Shown here piece after piece: positions 8,603 to 17,170 of a stretch of 34,556 nt of DNA; position 1 is the first letter of the stretch; each line of letters begins with the position of its first letter. The notes beneath the pieces were generated by a model, which ran no database searches, had not been told where the DNA came from, and saw only the letters and a program-made list of their open reading frames with translations. The stretch is taken from contig JADHVV010000024.1 in assembly GCA_016783825.1 (NCBI GenBank), positions 1 through 34,556 of the forward strand, read 5' to 3'. The position numbers and the translations under genes are program-made. Source of the DNA: Candidatus Zhuqueibacterota bacterium (GTDB taxonomy: Bacteria; Zhuqueibacterota; Zhuqueibacteria; Thermofontimicrobiales; Thermofontimicrobiaceae).

Positions 8603-10048
8603 CTAATGAATAATGCGGGTTAAATACCTAAATATGAAACCCGGGTAATCCCGAATCTCTTTGATAATCGCAAAACTGAAAATTAAATATAGCATTATAA
8701 ATATAATTTTTATAAATATAAAATCACTATTAATAAAAGAATAAATACCAATAGTGCTAATACAGATGAATGTGATTTTTAAATAATCAGCCAGCTCTAT
8801 AAAAATCTTGCATCTTAAAAGAAAAAAATAATAAACAATTTGTGATACGATATTCATTATTAATAGAGAATACACAGCGCCAATGAATCCAAAAAATGGA
8901 ATAAAAATCACACTACTGATAATATTTACAACACTTGAAACTGAATTAACTTTGACAGGTATTGAAGAATAGCCGGCAGATACGATCGAATAGCCCATTA
9001 TATTCGAGATAGCACGAAAATAAAAATTAAGCATAAGTAATGAAAAAGCCATCGATGATTGAGCATATTTTTCAGAAAACATGAGAATTATAATTTCATT
9101 TTTAAATAGAATAGAAATTATAACAAAAAAACTCATTCCGATTGACAAAATTTTCAGTGATTTGTTCATTAAATTTTCAGCATCAACTTTTTTTCCTTCT
9201 GAAAATAATGTTGATAAATTGGGGAAATAGACAATAATAAAAGATTGAAATATTTTACTAAAACCTTCCGGTATTTTTCCGGCAACGTCAAAATAGGCTA
9301 CACTAACCGGGTTAAAAAATGCCCCTACTAAAAAAACATTTATTCGTTCGCGGAGAAAAGTGAGTAAACTATTAAAATACAACGGTACACTGAATTTAAT
9401 AATTTTTCGATATGTGTTTAGATGATAATTGATATTGAGTAACGATGAAAATGAGATTATAAATAATTGACAAGTTAATGTGATAAACGATACAATAACC
9501 TCAATGTAAAGTAAATTATGTAAATTCAAGTTTTTAAAATATAGAAAAAGTAGCAAACTACTTATTCTTAATACGGCAGATGAAACCTGAACGATGGCAT
9601 ATTTCTTAAATAATTTGAGTCCTTGCATTAAATTATAGAAAAAATCACGTAAACTGAACAAAAAAAACATGATGGGAACAAATAACACAAACTGACTGAT
9701 TTGCACATGAAATAAGGGAATAATCAAATGAGACAGAAAATAAAAAAGAATACAAAAAATGAATAATGAAGTGATTCTCATTAAAATATATGGAAAAATG
9801 ATGGTATTATTTCTGATGTCACTTTCACCTGAAATAAATTTGACAATGCTTATTTCGAGACCTAAACTACTTAGTAGATTAAAAACTGCAACAATCACGA
9901 GAATTAATATGTATATACCAAAGTCTTCTTTTGAAATATACCTTGTCATTATCATCAGGCTCATAAAATGGAACACAATGCTGGACATTGTTCCAACGGA
10001 AGTCGCAGCTGAACCTTTTAAAAAATTTGATTTGAAATTTTTATCCAT
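8603..10048 (-). CDS. Wzx-like polysaccharide flippase (MOP superfamily)
   Basis: This is a membrane protein of 481 residues with about twelve to fourteen hydrophobic segments, of the oligosaccharidyl-lipid flippase type. The N terminus has the family pattern FLKGSAATSVGTM, then TRYISKEDFGIYIL and ISIVKFISG. Further on come GLKLFKKYAIVQ, FDVAGKIPEGFSKIF and FSEKYAQSS. It would move the undecaprenyl-diphosphate repeat unit to the periplasmic face. The frame is open back to a TTG at 10093, but that start lacks a good ribosome site and adds 15 residues unlike the family. I chose the ATG at 10048, though no clear Shine-Dalgarno box precedes it either. Confidence 0.87.
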   Translation of the reverse strand: MDKNFKSNFLKGSAATSVGTMSSIVFHFMSLMIMTRYISKEDFGIYILILVIVAVFNLLSSLGLEISIVKFISGESDIRNNTIIFPYILMRITSLFIFCILFYFLSHLIIPLFHVQISQFVLFVPIMFFLFSLRDFFYNLMQGLKLFKKYAIVQVSSAVLRISSLLLFLYFKNLNLHNLLYIEVIVSFITLTCQLFIISFSSLLNINYHLNTYRKIIKFSVPLYFNSLLTFLRERINVFLVGAFFNPVSVAYFDVAGKIPEGFSKIFQSFIIVYFPNLSTLFSEGKKVDAENLMNKSLKILSIGMSFFVIISILFKNEIIILMFSEKYAQSSMAFSLLMLNFYFRAISNIMGYSIVSAGYSSIPVKVNSVSSVVNIISSVIFIPFFGFIGAVYSLLIMNIVSQIVYYFFLLRCKIFIELADYLKITFICISTIGIYSFINSDFIFIKIIFIMLYLIFSFAIIKEIRDYPGFIFRYLTRIIH

Positions 10049-10124
10049 AAAGCTATTAGTATCTAAAAAGTGAAATTCTTGTCCAATGGGCAAGAAAATT
10101 TTTTCATCTATACATTCAAATAGA

Positions 10125-10193
10125 AAGGTATAGGTAAAGGCATAGGTAAAGTTTTATATTTTTCTTTACCTTTACCTCTGCCTTTACCTTATA
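10125..10193. repeat. Doubled-word palindrome (GGTAAAG type)
   Basis: The left arm 10125-10151 contains TATAGGTAAAGG and CATAGGTAAAG. The right arm 10164-10193 contains CTTTACCTTTACC and GCCTTTACCTTAT. The stem lies in the 230-base gap between the GT2 gene and the flippase gene. Its words differ from those of the other palindromes, but the plan (word, word, loop, reversed word, reversed word) is the same. Confidence 0.7.
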
Positions 10194-10280
10194 CAATCTT
10201 TAAAATTGAACCATTGTTGAAAGTATCATTGCGTAAACATCTATTCTGGTTCATCCAGGTTGGGTTTTTTCGTTTTATCT

Positions 10281-11171
10281 TCATTGATGCTTGGTGAACG
10301 TAAACCGATCTTTTAATCTCTGTATTTGTTCTTTTCGCAAATAGGAAATAAAATTTTCATTCACGGGTCGTTTATATCTCTTTATTGCCGCAAAAATAAA
10401 TCCTGACAATATGACTAAACTTCCAAAAATAACCGGTCTTTCAAGGAGTCTGCCTGCGATCCTTACTATTTCGAAAACCGGGTGATAGCCTAATACATAA
10501 TCAAGAACACCGATGCGATACCTGGCAGCTAATGAATTGCTGATCGCCGTACCGGTTGCCCGGTAATGATAGATGGCAAATTCTGCGAATGATTCTACTT
10601 CCCAGCCATTCATCCGTGTTTGGACTTCAGCAATTGCATCAACGCCGCCGAACCGGCTGGCTGTATATCCGCCAATTTTTTCAAAGCATTCTCGTCGAAA
10701 AAATTGAAACGGCCCGCCAACACTATTTTTGGCACAGTTGACTTTGTGGAATTTCCCGTTTACCAGGTCGTAGCGAGTGCCGCCTGCAATGCCCAAATTT
10801 TTATTTTGATTGAACTTCATTAATATATTTTCATAATAGGTTGAATCGAACGATACGTCAGCATCTAAATTTCCAATAAAAAAATAATCATGAGTTGTAA
10901 GCAGTTTACTTCCAAAATTGACTGCTTTTGCTTTAGAACCAAAATTTCGTGTTTGATCACCCGATGTTTGAACAAGTTCGATGAAGTCATATTTGTTTTT
11001 ATATTTTAGTACTATTTTATCTGTGTTATCAGTTGAGCCATCACTCACAATTATCCATTCTTGCGGTAATATTGATTGATTAATAACCGACTGAATCGTT
11101 TTTTCAATATATTTTTCTTCATTACGTGCAGCGGTTATCAACACATATTTGTTAAACTTGTTTTCGCTCAT
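10281..11171 (-). CDS. Family 2 glycosyltransferase (GT-A)
   Basis: The protein has 296 residues. The N-terminal GT-A domain shows TAARNEEKYIEKTIQSVINQ, then IIVSDGSTDNTDKI and the metal-binding FIGNLDADVSF (DxD-type) near residue 100. An acceptor-side segment follows, GGPFQFFRRECFEKIGGY, with the GGVDAIAEVQTR block where family 2 enzymes carry ED-like catalytic residues. One hydrophobic segment (VIFGSLVILSGFIFAAI) lies near the C terminus, suggesting membrane association. It would transfer a sugar onto the growing lipid-linked unit. Donor unknown. Confidence 0.88.
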   Translation of the reverse strand: MSENKFNKYVLITAARNEEKYIEKTIQSVINQSILPQEWIIVSDGSTDNTDKIVLKYKNKYDFIELVQTSGDQTRNFGSKAKAVNFGSKLLTTHDYFFIGNLDADVSFDSTYYENILMKFNQNKNLGIAGGTRYDLVNGKFHKVNCAKNSVGGPFQFFRRECFEKIGGYTASRFGGVDAIAEVQTRMNGWEVESFAEFAIYHYRATGTAISNSLAARYRIGVLDYVLGYHPVFEIVRIAGRLLERPVIFGSLVILSGFIFAAIKRYKRPVNENFISYLRKEQIQRLKDRFTFTKHQ

Positions 11172-11286
11172 AATAATGTTTTTAGTTTTGATAATCAGAG
11201 TCTTTCTGAAATTTGCTTAATTTGTAATCGTTCATCTGGTAACAAGACTACAACGAGATTACCCGGTTAAAAACGAAAAAATAAAA

Positions 11287-11458
11287 CCAACGGATAGAAA
11301 CAACCCAACGGATAATTAAAAAAATGATCCGGAATTCATTTTGTACTGTTTTTGTTGAATGCAAATATCTTTTTGAGCAAATTTATCAAATTTTTTAATT
11401 GTCATTTTATGTTGATTGTATTTTAAATAGCATCCGTTGGGTTGTTTCTATCCGTTGG
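11287..11458. repeat. Perfect 27-base inverted repeat with doubled word
   Basis: Positions 11287-11313 and 11432-11458 are exact reverse complements over 27 bases. Each arm contains the word CCAACGGAT twice, separated by AGAAACAA. The loop is about 118 bases of AT-rich DNA with no gene. It fills the 321-base gap between the toroid-protein gene and the GT2 gene. A perfect match this long argues for recent origin or active maintenance. Confidence 0.85.
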
Positions 11459-11492
11459 ATTTTCATTCGTTGCTATTTATCAATTTTATTTT

Positions 11493-12632
11493 CTATTTAC
11501 CTGCAAAAGCATATAATATCCATCCAAGATGATAGGGGCGACACTCCCAATTAATCTTCAGATCATGTGTGTTATTCTGATTTCTGTTTATCCCGGATAG
11601 TGATAATATATTTTCCAAATAAAGTTTATATTTATCTTTATATAAACTTCTCCAAATTACATTTCGTGACCTGTCAATAAAATCTGATCCAAGCTCATTA
11701 TTTTTATCTATCCATTTTAATCCTCTGAGAATCGAATCGCTAAAATCCAGCCCTGATACTTCGCTGAGAGCAAAGAGCGCCATGGGTGCCATACCGTTTT
11801 GATGAGTGGCAAATACTGGATATCTGCCAATCACTCTGCCTGATTTGGCGTTATAATGCCACCACCATTGTCCCAGAGTGCCTTGTAATTGGCAAATGGT
11901 GCGACCACAGTCAACTGCTGCTGCCGGAACATTTCGGTCTAATGCTTTGGCAAATGTGGACAGGGCATAAATGGGATAGACTTGGTCAGCAAAACAGCCA
12001 ATTTTGCTTCTTAATCTGCCTGCAATGTTATTGTTGAATGAGTGTCCAAACAGTCCCTTGTTGTAATAATTTCTCATCACAAGCTCATAAGTCTTAATGG
12101 TAATATTATCCCAATTTGACGGAACTTTATCAAGCGCAAGTGAAATATGAGAAAGACCAGCCAAAAACCAGGATAATTCAACCGTTAGTCCCTGCTGGGC
12201 ATCTTTATATTTAGTTAACGCATTTTCTACATCTAAATCCATACACAGTTGTTCCAATTGTTCCGGGGCAACCAAAGCGCACAACCAGAGAAGCAATCCC
12301 AGGTCACCGATCGTATCAATTTTATCTGCTTGCTCGGTTAATTTAGATAATGTATTTCTAATACTAACCGGTGTTTTACCGGTCGCCATTTTGTATTTAA
12401 AAAGTCCCAGCGCTGAGATAATCGAATACCTGTATGAAAGACCCTCTTTGGAGACATTTGTTGCTGATCGTTTAACTCTTTCGCAAAATAAATGTTGTTC
12501 AGAATCATACATATCTGTTAAGCCATTAACTGCAACTTCCATTAATTCATTCAGTAGTTCAAAATGATTCCAGTCAAAATTTTTGCTGATACGGGTTTTT
12601 GTTTGAGGAAGGCTTGGCTGCATATCTATCAT
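11493..12632 (-). CDS. Alpha/alpha-toroid protein of unknown function in polysaccharide locus
   Basis: The protein has 379 residues. It is predominantly helical and Trp-rich, and resembles proteins annotated as prenyltransferase/squalene-cyclase-like alpha/alpha toroids that occur beside DUF354 and glycosyltransferase genes. The most telling blocks are YRYSIISALGLFKY, GDLGLLLWLCAL, GQWWWHYNAKSGRVIGRYP, THQNGMAPMALFAL and the ending ECRPYHLGWILYAF. There is no signal peptide. The fold also occurs in glycoside hydrolases and sugar epimerases, so a sugar-active role is as likely as anything isoprenoid. Its ATG overlaps the TGA of the DUF354 gene (ATGA), indicating translational coupling and probably joint function. 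I would not name a reaction. Confidence 0.65.
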   Translation of the reverse strand: MIDMQPSLPQTKTRISKNFDWNHFELLNELMEVAVNGLTDMYDSEQHLFCERVKRSATNVSKEGLSYRYSIISALGLFKYKMATGKTPVSIRNTLSKLTEQADKIDTIGDLGLLLWLCALVAPEQLEQLCMDLDVENALTKYKDAQQGLTVELSWFLAGLSHISLALDKVPSNWDNITIKTYELVMRNYYNKGLFGHSFNNNIAGRLRSKIGCFADQVYPIYALSTFAKALDRNVPAAAVDCGRTICQLQGTLGQWWWHYNAKSGRVIGRYPVFATHQNGMAPMALFALSEVSGLDFSDSILRGLKWIDKNNELGSDFIDRSRNVIWRSLYKDKYKLYLENILSLSGINRNQNNTHDLKINWECRPYHLGWILYAFAGK

Positions 12633-13681
12633 AATTGCTCCAAAATAGTCTTAATTTTACCTGTGATTTTACTCAACGCCTGTGAGTTAATACCGGTTAA
12701 TTTTTGATCCAAAGATCGTTTTCTTAAAACAATTTTTGAATGAACATCATCAATACTTCTTAAAAATGTAAGCCGTTTACTTTGGGAAAGGCACTTGTCA
12801 ACCGCGCCGATTTTTCCGCCAAAAATACTATACACAGGTACTTTTAATGCAGCTGCTTCCCTGTTCATGGTGCCGCCGCCACTGATAACCAAATCGGAAT
12901 GCCAGATCAAGTCCAGTCCATTAACAGCCTTTGCAGGAATAGAAATCTTACCGCTTGAAAAATAATTTTTCCACTTTTCTTTTACATCGTTTGTTTGTTT
13001 TCCGTTTCTTGGCAGCAAAATAATTTGTGTATCATTTCTGTTTATTATTAGGTTCAAAACACTTTCAAACAACTCCTCGCCTAAATGTTTATGATAATGG
13101 GCTTCAACCGCCGGCGGACGAACCAGGATAATTATTTTTCGTTTATCAATGCCTAATTCATCAATAATATTATTATTCGGTTTAAACTTGCAAGCGTAAA
13201 CATCTTCTTTTATACCGGGATATCTGAATGTATGATCTTTATCAAAATTTACTAACTCCTCTGTGATGGCTTGCGGAATAATTATCCATTTGGGACTAAA
13301 AAAAGGCACATGGCTTGCATGCTCATAATCAAATATATCAACGGAAGGGATATTCAATAATTTAGCTGAAATTAATAGAGACCGGGAGCCATGAGCAATT
13401 GCTAAATCTGGTTTTTCTTTTAAGAGCACGGGGATTGATTGCAGTGCTCTGAACAAAATAGCGCTAACTTTAAATATCGTATTTTTTCCGTGAAGATGCC
13501 CCATTTTTCTATATTGCAATCCGTGAAGATCAGCAAGCTCACAAACCTGGAAACGATCTCTTGCAGTAATAAACACCTCAATCCCATTTTGCTCAAGTTT
13601 TTCAATGATAGGTTTGAAAAAAGGCACATGCGGTGTATTATCAAGATCAATCCAGATTTTTTTCTTTTTATTCTCTGACAA
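12629..13681 (-). CDS. DUF354-family GT-B-like protein
   Basis: The 350-residue protein matches the DUF354 family, which resembles UDP-GlcNAc 2-epimerase and GT-B transferases. It starts with IWIDLDNTPHVPFFKP, then has AIAHGSRSLLISAKLL, DIFDYEHASH, the phosphate-binding-like ILVRPPAVEAHYH, and near the C terminus SDLVISGGGTMNREAAALKVP. It presumably binds a nucleotide sugar in the cytoplasm; a glycosyl transfer or epimerisation role is inferred from the fold. It overlaps the preceding methyltransferase gene by 14 bases and the following toroid gene by four, so these three are tightly coupled. Confidence 0.8.
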   Translation of the reverse strand: MSENKKKKIWIDLDNTPHVPFFKPIIEKLEQNGIEVFITARDRFQVCELADLHGLQYRKMGHLHGKNTIFKVSAILFRALQSIPVLLKEKPDLAIAHGSRSLLISAKLLNIPSVDIFDYEHASHVPFFSPKWIIIPQAITEELVNFDKDHTFRYPGIKEDVYACKFKPNNNIIDELGIDKRKIIILVRPPAVEAHYHKHLGEELFESVLNLIINRNDTQIILLPRNGKQTNDVKEKWKNYFSSGKISIPAKAVNGLDLIWHSDLVISGGGTMNREAAALKVPVYSIFGGKIGAVDKCLSQSKRLTFLRSIDDVHSKIVLRKRSLDQKLTGINSQALSKITGKIKTILEQL

Positions 13682-14441
13682 AGTTATTCTCTTTTTTTAG
13701 TACAAAGTATATCAACTTATCATTTGAAAAATTTGTGAAAAAATTTGCTTTTTTTCCATTCAAAATATTTTTTGATGAATTAAAACACAAAAGTTCAAAA
13801 CCAATTTTTTGCGAATATTTTTTGAGATAAAAAGGATTTAAATAATGTATGAATAAATTATCCCGTACTTTATCACCTAATTCCCATGATTTATTTTGAA
13901 AAATTATTTTTTTTACCGGGTAAGTCAGAACCATCCAGATCCAGAAAATCAAACGACGACCAAATGCAAAAGCTGACCTGATCGTAAAAATAAAACAGCC
14001 CCCGGGTTTTAATATTTCGAATACATTTCTCAAAAGCATTTCGCGATTTGCTTTTCCTTGAATATTTTCAATGCCATTAAATGAGAAAAGAACATTTTGA
14101 AAAGATTCTTTCTTATAATCCATGTCCAATGCGTTTTTGACCGAAAAATTTATTTTAAGCTCCTGGTTTTTTGCGCTTAATTTGGCTTGGTTTATCATTT
14201 CCGGCACAAGATCAAAAGCAGTAATATTATACCCCATCTGTGTTAAAGCAATCGATGTTCGCCCGGCGCCGCAACCAATATCCAGAATACCTGATTTAGG
14301 ATTAAAATATTTTTTAAAAATAATTTTTTCAGAAGGAAATAATTTTGTTTTTACATATCCTTTTATAGTATCTGAATTTGAATAATAATCCTTAAGATAA
14401 GTTTCAGTGTCTTTTTGTTTCAAGATTTTTTTTCGCATCAT
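13668..14441 (-). CDS. Class I SAM-dependent methyltransferase
   Basis: The SAM-binding motif I is clear: GILDIGCGAGRTSIAL, followed by the acidic residue of motif II in ITAFDLVPEMI. Then come a motif IV-like FQNVLFSFNGIENI and a motif V/VI-like LKPGGCFIFTIRS. The C-terminal part (WIWMVLTYPVKKI) is hydrophobic and may contact membrane or lipid-linked substrate. It probably methylates a sugar of the repeat unit. The frame is open to an ATG at 14483 inside the FemAB gene. I prefer the ATG pair at 14441/14438, which follows the FemAB stop and has AAAGAAG before it, but the choice is uncertain. Confidence 0.82.
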   Translation of the reverse strand: MMRKKILKQKDTETYLKDYYSNSDTIKGYVKTKLFPSEKIIFKKYFNPKSGILDIGCGAGRTSIALTQMGYNITAFDLVPEMINQAKLSAKNQELKINFSVKNALDMDYKKESFQNVLFSFNGIENIQGKANREMLLRNVFEILKPGGCFIFTIRSAFAFGRRLIFWIWMVLTYPVKKIIFQNKSWELGDKVRDNLFIHYLNPFYLKKYSQKIGFELLCFNSSKNILNGKKANFFTNFSNDKLIYFVLKKENNFVRE

Positions 14442-14448
14442 CTTCTTT

Positions 14449-15501
14449 TTAACCAAAATGGTGATAAAGCATTTTTCCTTCAAGCCTTAACAAAGGCAAT
14501 GGAATATGCTTATTTGTAAAAGTTAATAATCTATGTATTGTATTGTTATTATTATCTGTAGAAGTTTTTTTTGTTTTTGGAAAATAATAGTAATTTAGTT
14601 GTTTGGCTTTTGTAGCCCATCGTTCTTTAAACTCGATCAGGGATTGGTTGCTGATCGATGACCTTCCAAAATCATATTTTTTTGCTCCATTTTGATGAGC
14701 AAATTTAATGGTTTCCCAGATTAATTTTTGATTGCAGCCTAAGTTCCAAAAGTTTGTATCTGAAGCGGCATATTCATAATAAAATGTATCTTTAAATTTC
14801 AACATTATGGCGGCTGCTATAATGTTGTTTTTATGTTCGATTAAAGGAAGAAACATATACCCTTTTGGTTTCAAATAGTCCCACATATTTTTAAAAAATG
14901 CATAAGGTTGTGGCGGCAAGCCATGCTTTTTCCTGATTTTGATTTCCAATTTGTAAAATTCTTTCAGGTCTTTTTCATCTTCAGAGATTCTAAAATTTAA
15001 ATTGTTTTTTACGGCTTTTTTAATTTTTCCTCGCACGCTGCTCCCATGGAAAGATTTAAATAGTTTATCCAAATCATCATCCAAATCTAATATATGTGTC
15101 GTATGAAAACTTTGTTCAAATATTTCAGTAGAATTGTTTTCAATTTTATCAAGAAATTTGAATTCCATATAGTCTAATGAATTAAATTGATTGTTGATAA
15201 ACTGAACTATTTTATCCAGTTCTTTTACTGGGAATAATGGATTGCAGTAGGATGTTAATGGCAGCGACACCACGCGTTTTCCGGTCAGAAAACTTGAAAC
15301 AAACATCAGCGGAATGACACCTTCAACTTTTTGGATTTTTTCATTTTCAAGCACGAGATAACACCGTTCATATCCATAGGTTTTTGAAACTACCTTTCCC
15401 CACAAAGAATGGTGATAGATAGTTCCATCCGGATGATTTAACACGAATTCATCCCAACGGTTATCGGTTTCCGCGTCAATTCGTTTTAGTTGAATTTCCA
15501 T
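14449..15501 (-). CDS. FemAB-like (GNAT-fold) peptidyl/aminoacyl transferase, copy 2
   Basis: The 350-residue protein resembles the FemABX family found in exopolysaccharide loci. The first half has HPDGTIYHHSLWGKVV and GVIPLMFV. The centre has RGKIKKAVKNNLNFRI and the landmark KKHGLPPQP. The second half holds the GNAT core: AAAIMLKF, YEYAASD, NQKLIWETIKFA, KKYDFGRSSI and LIEFKERW. Fem proteins transfer amino acids from aminoacyl-tRNA to peptidoglycan precursors; the polysaccharide-locus members are thought to acylate sugar amines. It is clearly paralogous to the protein at 20407-21447. A 24-base gap separates it from the upstream EEP gene and about seven bases from the methyltransferase. Confidence 0.82.
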   Translation of the reverse strand: MEIQLKRIDAETDNRWDEFVLNHPDGTIYHHSLWGKVVSKTYGYERCYLVLENEKIQKVEGVIPLMFVSSFLTGKRVVSLPLTSYCNPLFPVKELDKIVQFINNQFNSLDYMEFKFLDKIENNSTEIFEQSFHTTHILDLDDDLDKLFKSFHGSSVRGKIKKAVKNNLNFRISEDEKDLKEFYKLEIKIRKKHGLPPQPYAFFKNMWDYLKPKGYMFLPLIEHKNNIIAAAIMLKFKDTFYYEYAASDTNFWNLGCNQKLIWETIKFAHQNGAKKYDFGRSSISNQSLIEFKERWATKAKQLNYYYFPKTKKTSTDNNNNTIHRLLTFTNKHIPLPLLRLEGKMLYHHFG

Positions 15502-15525
15502 TACAGTTAATGTTTGGTTATGACC

Positions 15526-17082
15526 TTATTTTAATAGGATAAATTTTTTCATATCAATAAAATTAATCGTTTCTAATTTGTAAAAGTACAACCCGGAATT
15601 TAGTTCCGATGCATTAAGAGAGAGTTCATGACCGCCGGCTTCATACGCTTTATTAGTGATAATCTTGATTTCTTTGCCTAACATATTTATGAGCGTTATG
15701 GTTACCTCGGCTTTTTCTGGTAAATTAAATTGAATAATTGTGGAGGCATTAAACGGATTTGGATAATTTTGTCCCAGGGTGAAATGTTTGGGCGACTCAA
15801 TATTTACCTGTACGGGATTTGAAAATTCAAACTGACCATCATAATCCACCTGTTTTAAGTGATAGAAATAATTCCCGGGTTTCACATTATTATCAGAATA
15901 AGAATAGATGTGTTCTTCCGCTATTGTGCCCTGTCCGGCTTCAAATCCAATCTCCTTCCAATATGTATCGGTCGTTTTACGCTCAATAACAAAGCCATAA
16001 TTATTTGATTCCGATGCAGTTGTCCAGGATAAATTCACATTACTTGCGTTAACGGTAGCCTGGAAATTCGTCAATTCAACCGGAGTTGGCGTTCCGGTAA
16101 CAGTGAAATCCAGGTAAACCGGTAAGTGATCGGATGCATAATAGAGTGCATCAGCTACATCTGCTGACACGCTTTGGTTAGTACCGTTGTTCACATCTAA
16201 CATATAATGCAAACCATCATTGCCAAAGGTTGTATAAGTCGTTGCCACGTATTCATAAACAATGCCATCAACAACAGCTGTGGAAATAAATATCAAATCA
16301 GACCTTTTTCTCAGACCATTAATGTCGCCTCCACCAAATTCTGCAATTCTTGTAGATTGTGAATGGATGTCTGCAAAATTTTGGTTTTCATACCAGTTTC
16401 CCACTTGATTGATCGGATCGAAACTTCGTCCATCATTATCACTCAGAATGCCGGTAATCATTTCAAATCCCTGTTCTGATGTCGAATAGAAATTAAACGT
16501 ACCGCAAACAAAAAAATGAGTGCCGGTTGCTAATTCATTTAATTCACCTCTCAGCGTGGTTGACTCAGCAAATCTCTTATTTTCACTGTATGAATCATTT
16601 CCGGCTTTGAAATCCAATGAATAGACTCTGAATTCCGTTGCTTCAATAATATGAGAATAATATAAGACATATTCGCTTATATCTCGTATGTCGGTTGCTA
16701 TTTGCCGATTTGAGACAAATGTAAAAAGCTCCTGATTGTAAAATAAACAATTGTCATCACCGGGGCCATCTACAAAAGGAGCAGCAGCGTATTTATCCGC
16801 TTGATAATAATTCATGACATTGTTTAAAAAAATATCTACGCCATCCTGGGATTTAATTTCCTGAACCACCAAAATATCCGGTTCAATTTGATGTATTACG
16901 GTTCTGAAATAGGGAAGCCGTTCCAAATAACTATTATCAGGAAAATGTAAAATATTATAGGATGTAATTCTCAGCGCATCAGCAGCTGAAAATCCGGGTG
17001 AAATAAAAAATACGAGGCAAATTACAATTGTGAGTGCGAGGAGAAACACAGATTTGTACCGGGATATTTTATTTTCTTTCAT
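15526..17082 (-). CDS. Secreted EEP-fold (endonuclease/exonuclease/phosphatase) protein with T9SS sorting domain
   Basis: An ATG at 17082 with GGAGGAA seven bases upstream is the convincing start; the open frame to 17124 lacks such a site. From that ATG, residues 1-33 form a signal peptide. The EEP domain follows (about 37-325): ITSYNIL, DILVVQEI with the metal-binding Glu, and ASDHLPVY with the catalytic Asp-His. An FN3-like module (PVELTNFQAT, LSWTTASES) and a sorting domain (NYPNPFNAST to the end) complete it. One key residue is changed: the usual GDFN box reads CGTFNF, Thr for the catalytic Asp, so nuclease or phosphatase activity is doubtful. It is the only T9SS cargo inside the polysaccharide operon. 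Confidence 0.85.
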   Translation of the reverse strand: MKENKISRYKSVFLLALTIVICLVFFISPGFSAADALRITSYNILHFPDNSYLERLPYFRTVIHQIEPDILVVQEIKSQDGVDIFLNNVMNYYQADKYAAAPFVDGPGDDNCLFYNQELFTFVSNRQIATDIRDISEYVLYYSHIIEATEFRVYSLDFKAGNDSYSENKRFAESTTLRGELNELATGTHFFVCGTFNFYSTSEQGFEMITGILSDNDGRSFDPINQVGNWYENQNFADIHSQSTRIAEFGGGDINGLRKRSDLIFISTAVVDGIVYEYVATTYTTFGNDGLHYMLDVNNGTNQSVSADVADALYYASDHLPVYLDFTVTGTPTPVELTNFQATVNASNVNLSWTTASESNNYGFVIERKTTDTYWKEIGFEAGQGTIAEEHIYSYSDNNVKPGNYFYHLKQVDYDGQFEFSNPVQVNIESPKHFTLGQNYPNPFNASTIIQFNLPEKAEVTITLINMLGKEIKIITNKAYEAGGHELSLNASELNSGLYFYKLETINFIDMKKFILLK

Positions 17083-17170
17083 GATCAGTTTCCTCCATAT
17101 TTGTATAGAGCCACAAAAATACAATAAGACAACTTCAAATCAGATTGCGATGTTGTTTTTTCTTAAAAAT

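Noticed and set aside
9759-10073. Plus-strand ORF of 104 residues inside the flippase gene
   Set aside because: Antisense shadow of a clear membrane transporter, with no domain of its own.
11287-11458. Integron attC site
   Set aside because: ACCCAAC and GTTGGGT fit the core-site consensus, but no cassette genes, integrase or repeated similar sites are present, and the other palindromes in the window do not carry these cores.
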